This document shows positions 5,266 to 6,811 of a stretch of 6,811 bases of DNA, piece after piece; the stretch's first letter is position 1, and the number at the start of each line of letters is the position of its first letter. The position numbers and the translations under genes were made by a program. A model generated the notes under the pieces. It ran no database searches, was not told where the DNA came from, and worked only from the letters and a program-made list of their open reading frames with translations. Source of the stretch: Euryarchaeota archaeon UBA125. Its GTDB lineage: Archaea > Thermoplasmatota > Poseidoniia > Poseidoniales > Thalassarchaeaceae. The stretch spans positions 3,591 to 10,401 of the forward strand of contig DAPV01000104.1 of assembly GCA_002502625.1 (NCBI GenBank). The letters are read 5' to 3'.

Positions 5266-6811
5266 ATGAGCACACGGGCAGCCGCGTTTCTGGTAACTTT
5301 CCTGCTCTTCCCGGTGGTAGTTGCCGACACACCGATCGACTCAAGCCAGCAAGATATTTTCACACACCCATTCGATGAAAACGTCTGGACACTAAGCGCA
5401 ACCTCGGGATTCGCGGGAGATGAAGCCCAGTACACGGATACAAGTATCAATTCAGGGACGCTACAATTCACCCATCAAAGACCGAGAAAATACCAGTCCC
5501 ACATATCATACGCATCTAATTCCGAAACAGGAGCCACACTTGCAACAGGGGTGCCCGATGGAGACTATTCCTGGTCGAAGGGCCCTGACATCATCGTTTC
5601 AGGTTTCGATTTTCAAGGGCTCGAAACTCGAGATATCATCGAAGTTACTCTAAGATTACATATTTCGATACCCGATCCTTTGCCCTCCGATGAGGTCATG
5701 ATTGTAGTCGATGATGGATCGTCAGTCACATTAGTATCTACAATTGCAAGAACCACAGGTCCAATCGATCGCTTCACTATCCCGTTGAATTATGGTCTTG
5801 GCAACGGCAGTGTATGGGATTGGGCGATGCTATCCGCCGCCTCTGTCAAAATAGACTATGTGTCAGACGGGGCTCCTGATGATTCTGAGATTCAAGTCGA
5901 TGCAGTAGCGTTGGAAGTTTCTTTCTTTCAACCATGGTACGGGTTTGAGAATGCAAAGGCTGTTGCAACGATAACCCCCTCTTCACACCCGATCATGGAT
6001 TTTGACGTCAATAGCGGCAGTATCGCTGGGCTCGAGATATCTCCTTGCGGATTACAACCGTCAGGCAACTCCCCAGGTGAATGGTCAATTTTGACGGTAA
6101 TCCCGCCTTTTGAGCAATCCCTTGGGCGTATTCACATTATCTCTGAAGAAGGATTGGATGCTACTCTAGCCATTAGGACCCCCGGGAGCCAATGGACAAC
6201 TTGGTCAGAAGGAGCATTACTCCCGCAAGCGTTGTCTTTAGACATCATGCTCGTCATAAGAGACGGATGTGTAGGTGGGTTAAGGGTCGATATAAACGAT
6301 CCAACTCTCTATGTAACGGGCACTGTTGACGGTAATATGTCTGGAATAGTACCTGAATCCAGTCATATTCGTTTTGCTATCGGGACCAATCTTGCACTTG
6401 AAGTCCCCTTTCTAAATGGCCCTTTTTCCTATGAGATACCCGTCGGTGACCTCCTTCCTTCCTCGGGGGGAGATCTCTTACTCGGCATAGGTACGAGGTT
6501 CCAATGGTCTTCCGACGGCGAAGAAGAATCCGTGACCATGATTATTGAATCAATGACCATATCCGGGGGATATTCCATAGATATCGATACTTCTCCTACA
6601 TGCCTCACACCATCGAATCAGTATCTCGTTGAAGATGAAGGCGGCATATCGATTCCAATTCTCAGCGCATGTTCGGATGATAGGGATCAATACTCCCAAC
6701 TAGCGATAACTGCCACTTCTCGCATCGATGGGCTACTAGATCTGAGGATTTCCGGGGGAGATTTACAGATTCAGCCACTTCAGGACTCTAGCGGTCCTTC
6801 GATGGTGGACA
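5266..6811 (+). CDS. Large secreted beta-rich surface protein, N-terminal 515 codons (runs off the right edge)
   Basis: The frame is open from ATG 5266 to the window end without a stop. An in-frame TAA at 5254-5256, nine bases upstream, makes this ATG the only ordinary start. Residues 1-20 form a signal peptide (core AFLVTFLLFPVVVA, cleavage before DTP). Residues 21 to about 230 look like a jelly-roll or carbohydrate-binding-like beta sandwich, ending in DAVALEV and QPWYGFENAKA (222-232). A second beta-rich segment spans about 235-440 with C261 and C335. From about 446 a cadherin/Ig-like module begins (YLVEDEGGISIPILSAC, with C446 and C469). Even spacing and alternating hydrophobic residues suggest a long chain of such modules, as in adhesins or large surface proteins. 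The domain calls are by eye and I recognise no specific family. GC content and third-position use are higher than in the genes to the left. No Shine-Dalgarno is visible. Confidence 0.85.
   Translation, partial: MSTRAAAFLVTFLLFPVVVADTPIDSSQQDIFTHPFDENVWTLSATSGFAGDEAQYTDTSINSGTLQFTHQRPRKYQSHISYASNSETGATLATGVPDGDYSWSKGPDIIVSGFDFQGLETRDIIEVTLRLHISIPDPLPSDEVMIVVDDGSSVTLVSTIARTTGPIDRFTIPLNYGLGNGSVWDWAMLSAASVKIDYVSDGAPDDSEIQVDAVALEVSFFQPWYGFENAKAVATITPSSHPIMDFDVNSGSIAGLEISPCGLQPSGNSPGEWSILTVIPPFEQSLGRIHIISEEGLDATLAIRTPGSQWTTWSEGALLPQALSLDIMLVIRDGCVGGLRVDINDPTLYVTGTVDGNMSGIVPESSHIRFAIGTNLALEVPFLNGPFSYEIPVGDLLPSSGGDLLLGIGTRFQWSSDGEEESVTMIIESMTISGGYSIDIDTSPTCLTPSNQYLVEDEGGISIPILSACSDDRDQYSQLAITATSRIDGLLDLRISGGDLQIQPLQDSSGPSMVD

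Noticed and set aside
5166..5653. Short frames 5166-5378 (+), 5253-5471 (-) and 5420-5653 (+)
   Set aside because: They overlap the long secreted-protein frame starting at 5266, which has a signal peptide and stays open for 515 codons. The short ones have no supporting signal.
1..6811. CRISPR arrays, insertion sequences or defence systems
   Set aside because: No regularly spaced repeats, terminal inverted repeats with a transposase, or nuclease/helicase genes were seen. The MazG-like gene alone does not make a toxin-antitoxin or defence system.

Overview
The window looks like a piece of a marine planktonic archaeal genome, most plausibly Thermoplasmatota of the Marine Group II (Poseidoniales) type. 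I infer this from Shine-Dalgarno motifs of the GGTG/GGTGA kind, single tRNA genes scattered between protein genes, AT-rich TATA-like elements, secreted LVIVD-repeat proteins, a surface protein dense in N-glycosylation sequons, and a TPP riboswitch (known in Thermoplasma relatives) in front of a sodium symporter. No rRNA or universal marker gene is present, so this placement is an inference.

Layout. (1) Bases 1-2001, minus strand: two consecutive secreted LVIVD-repeat genes. The first is complete (584 aa). The second, a lipoprotein, is cut by the window edge after 66 codons and shares an N-terminal His-rich motif with the first. (2) 2074-2724, plus strand, divergent: a surface protein with a signal peptide, a cupredoxin-like domain and a C-terminal membrane anchor, lacking an obvious complete copper site. 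(3) 2766-2842: tRNA-Ala(UGC) with encoded CCA, directly abutting the stop codon of the next, convergent gene. (4) 2843-4300, minus strand: a sodium:solute symporter whose leader (about 4301-4382) is a clear TPP riboswitch, making it a ThiV-type importer of thiamine or a thiamine precursor. (5) 4455-5083, plus strand: a 58-aa single-pass membrane protein overlapping a MazG-like nucleotide pyrophosphohydrolase. (6) 5090-5165, minus strand: tRNA-His(GUG) with G-1 and encoded CCA. (7) 5266 to the right edge, plus strand: at least 515 codons of a large secreted beta-rich protein with no stop in the window. Its base and codon usage is visibly more GC-rich than the genes to its left.

How the parts work together. 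Most proteins here act at or outside the cytoplasmic membrane: two LVIVD proteins, the cupredoxin-like protein, the symporter, the small membrane protein and the large secreted protein. The best-supported regulatory circuit is the riboswitch-controlled symporter. Intracellular TPP should bind the leader RNA and hide the symporter's ribosome binding site, which lies inside the conserved 3' part of the aptamer. This would match a B1-scavenging lifestyle. No gap between genes exceeds about 155 bases. No CRISPR array, transposase, integrase or long repeat was seen.
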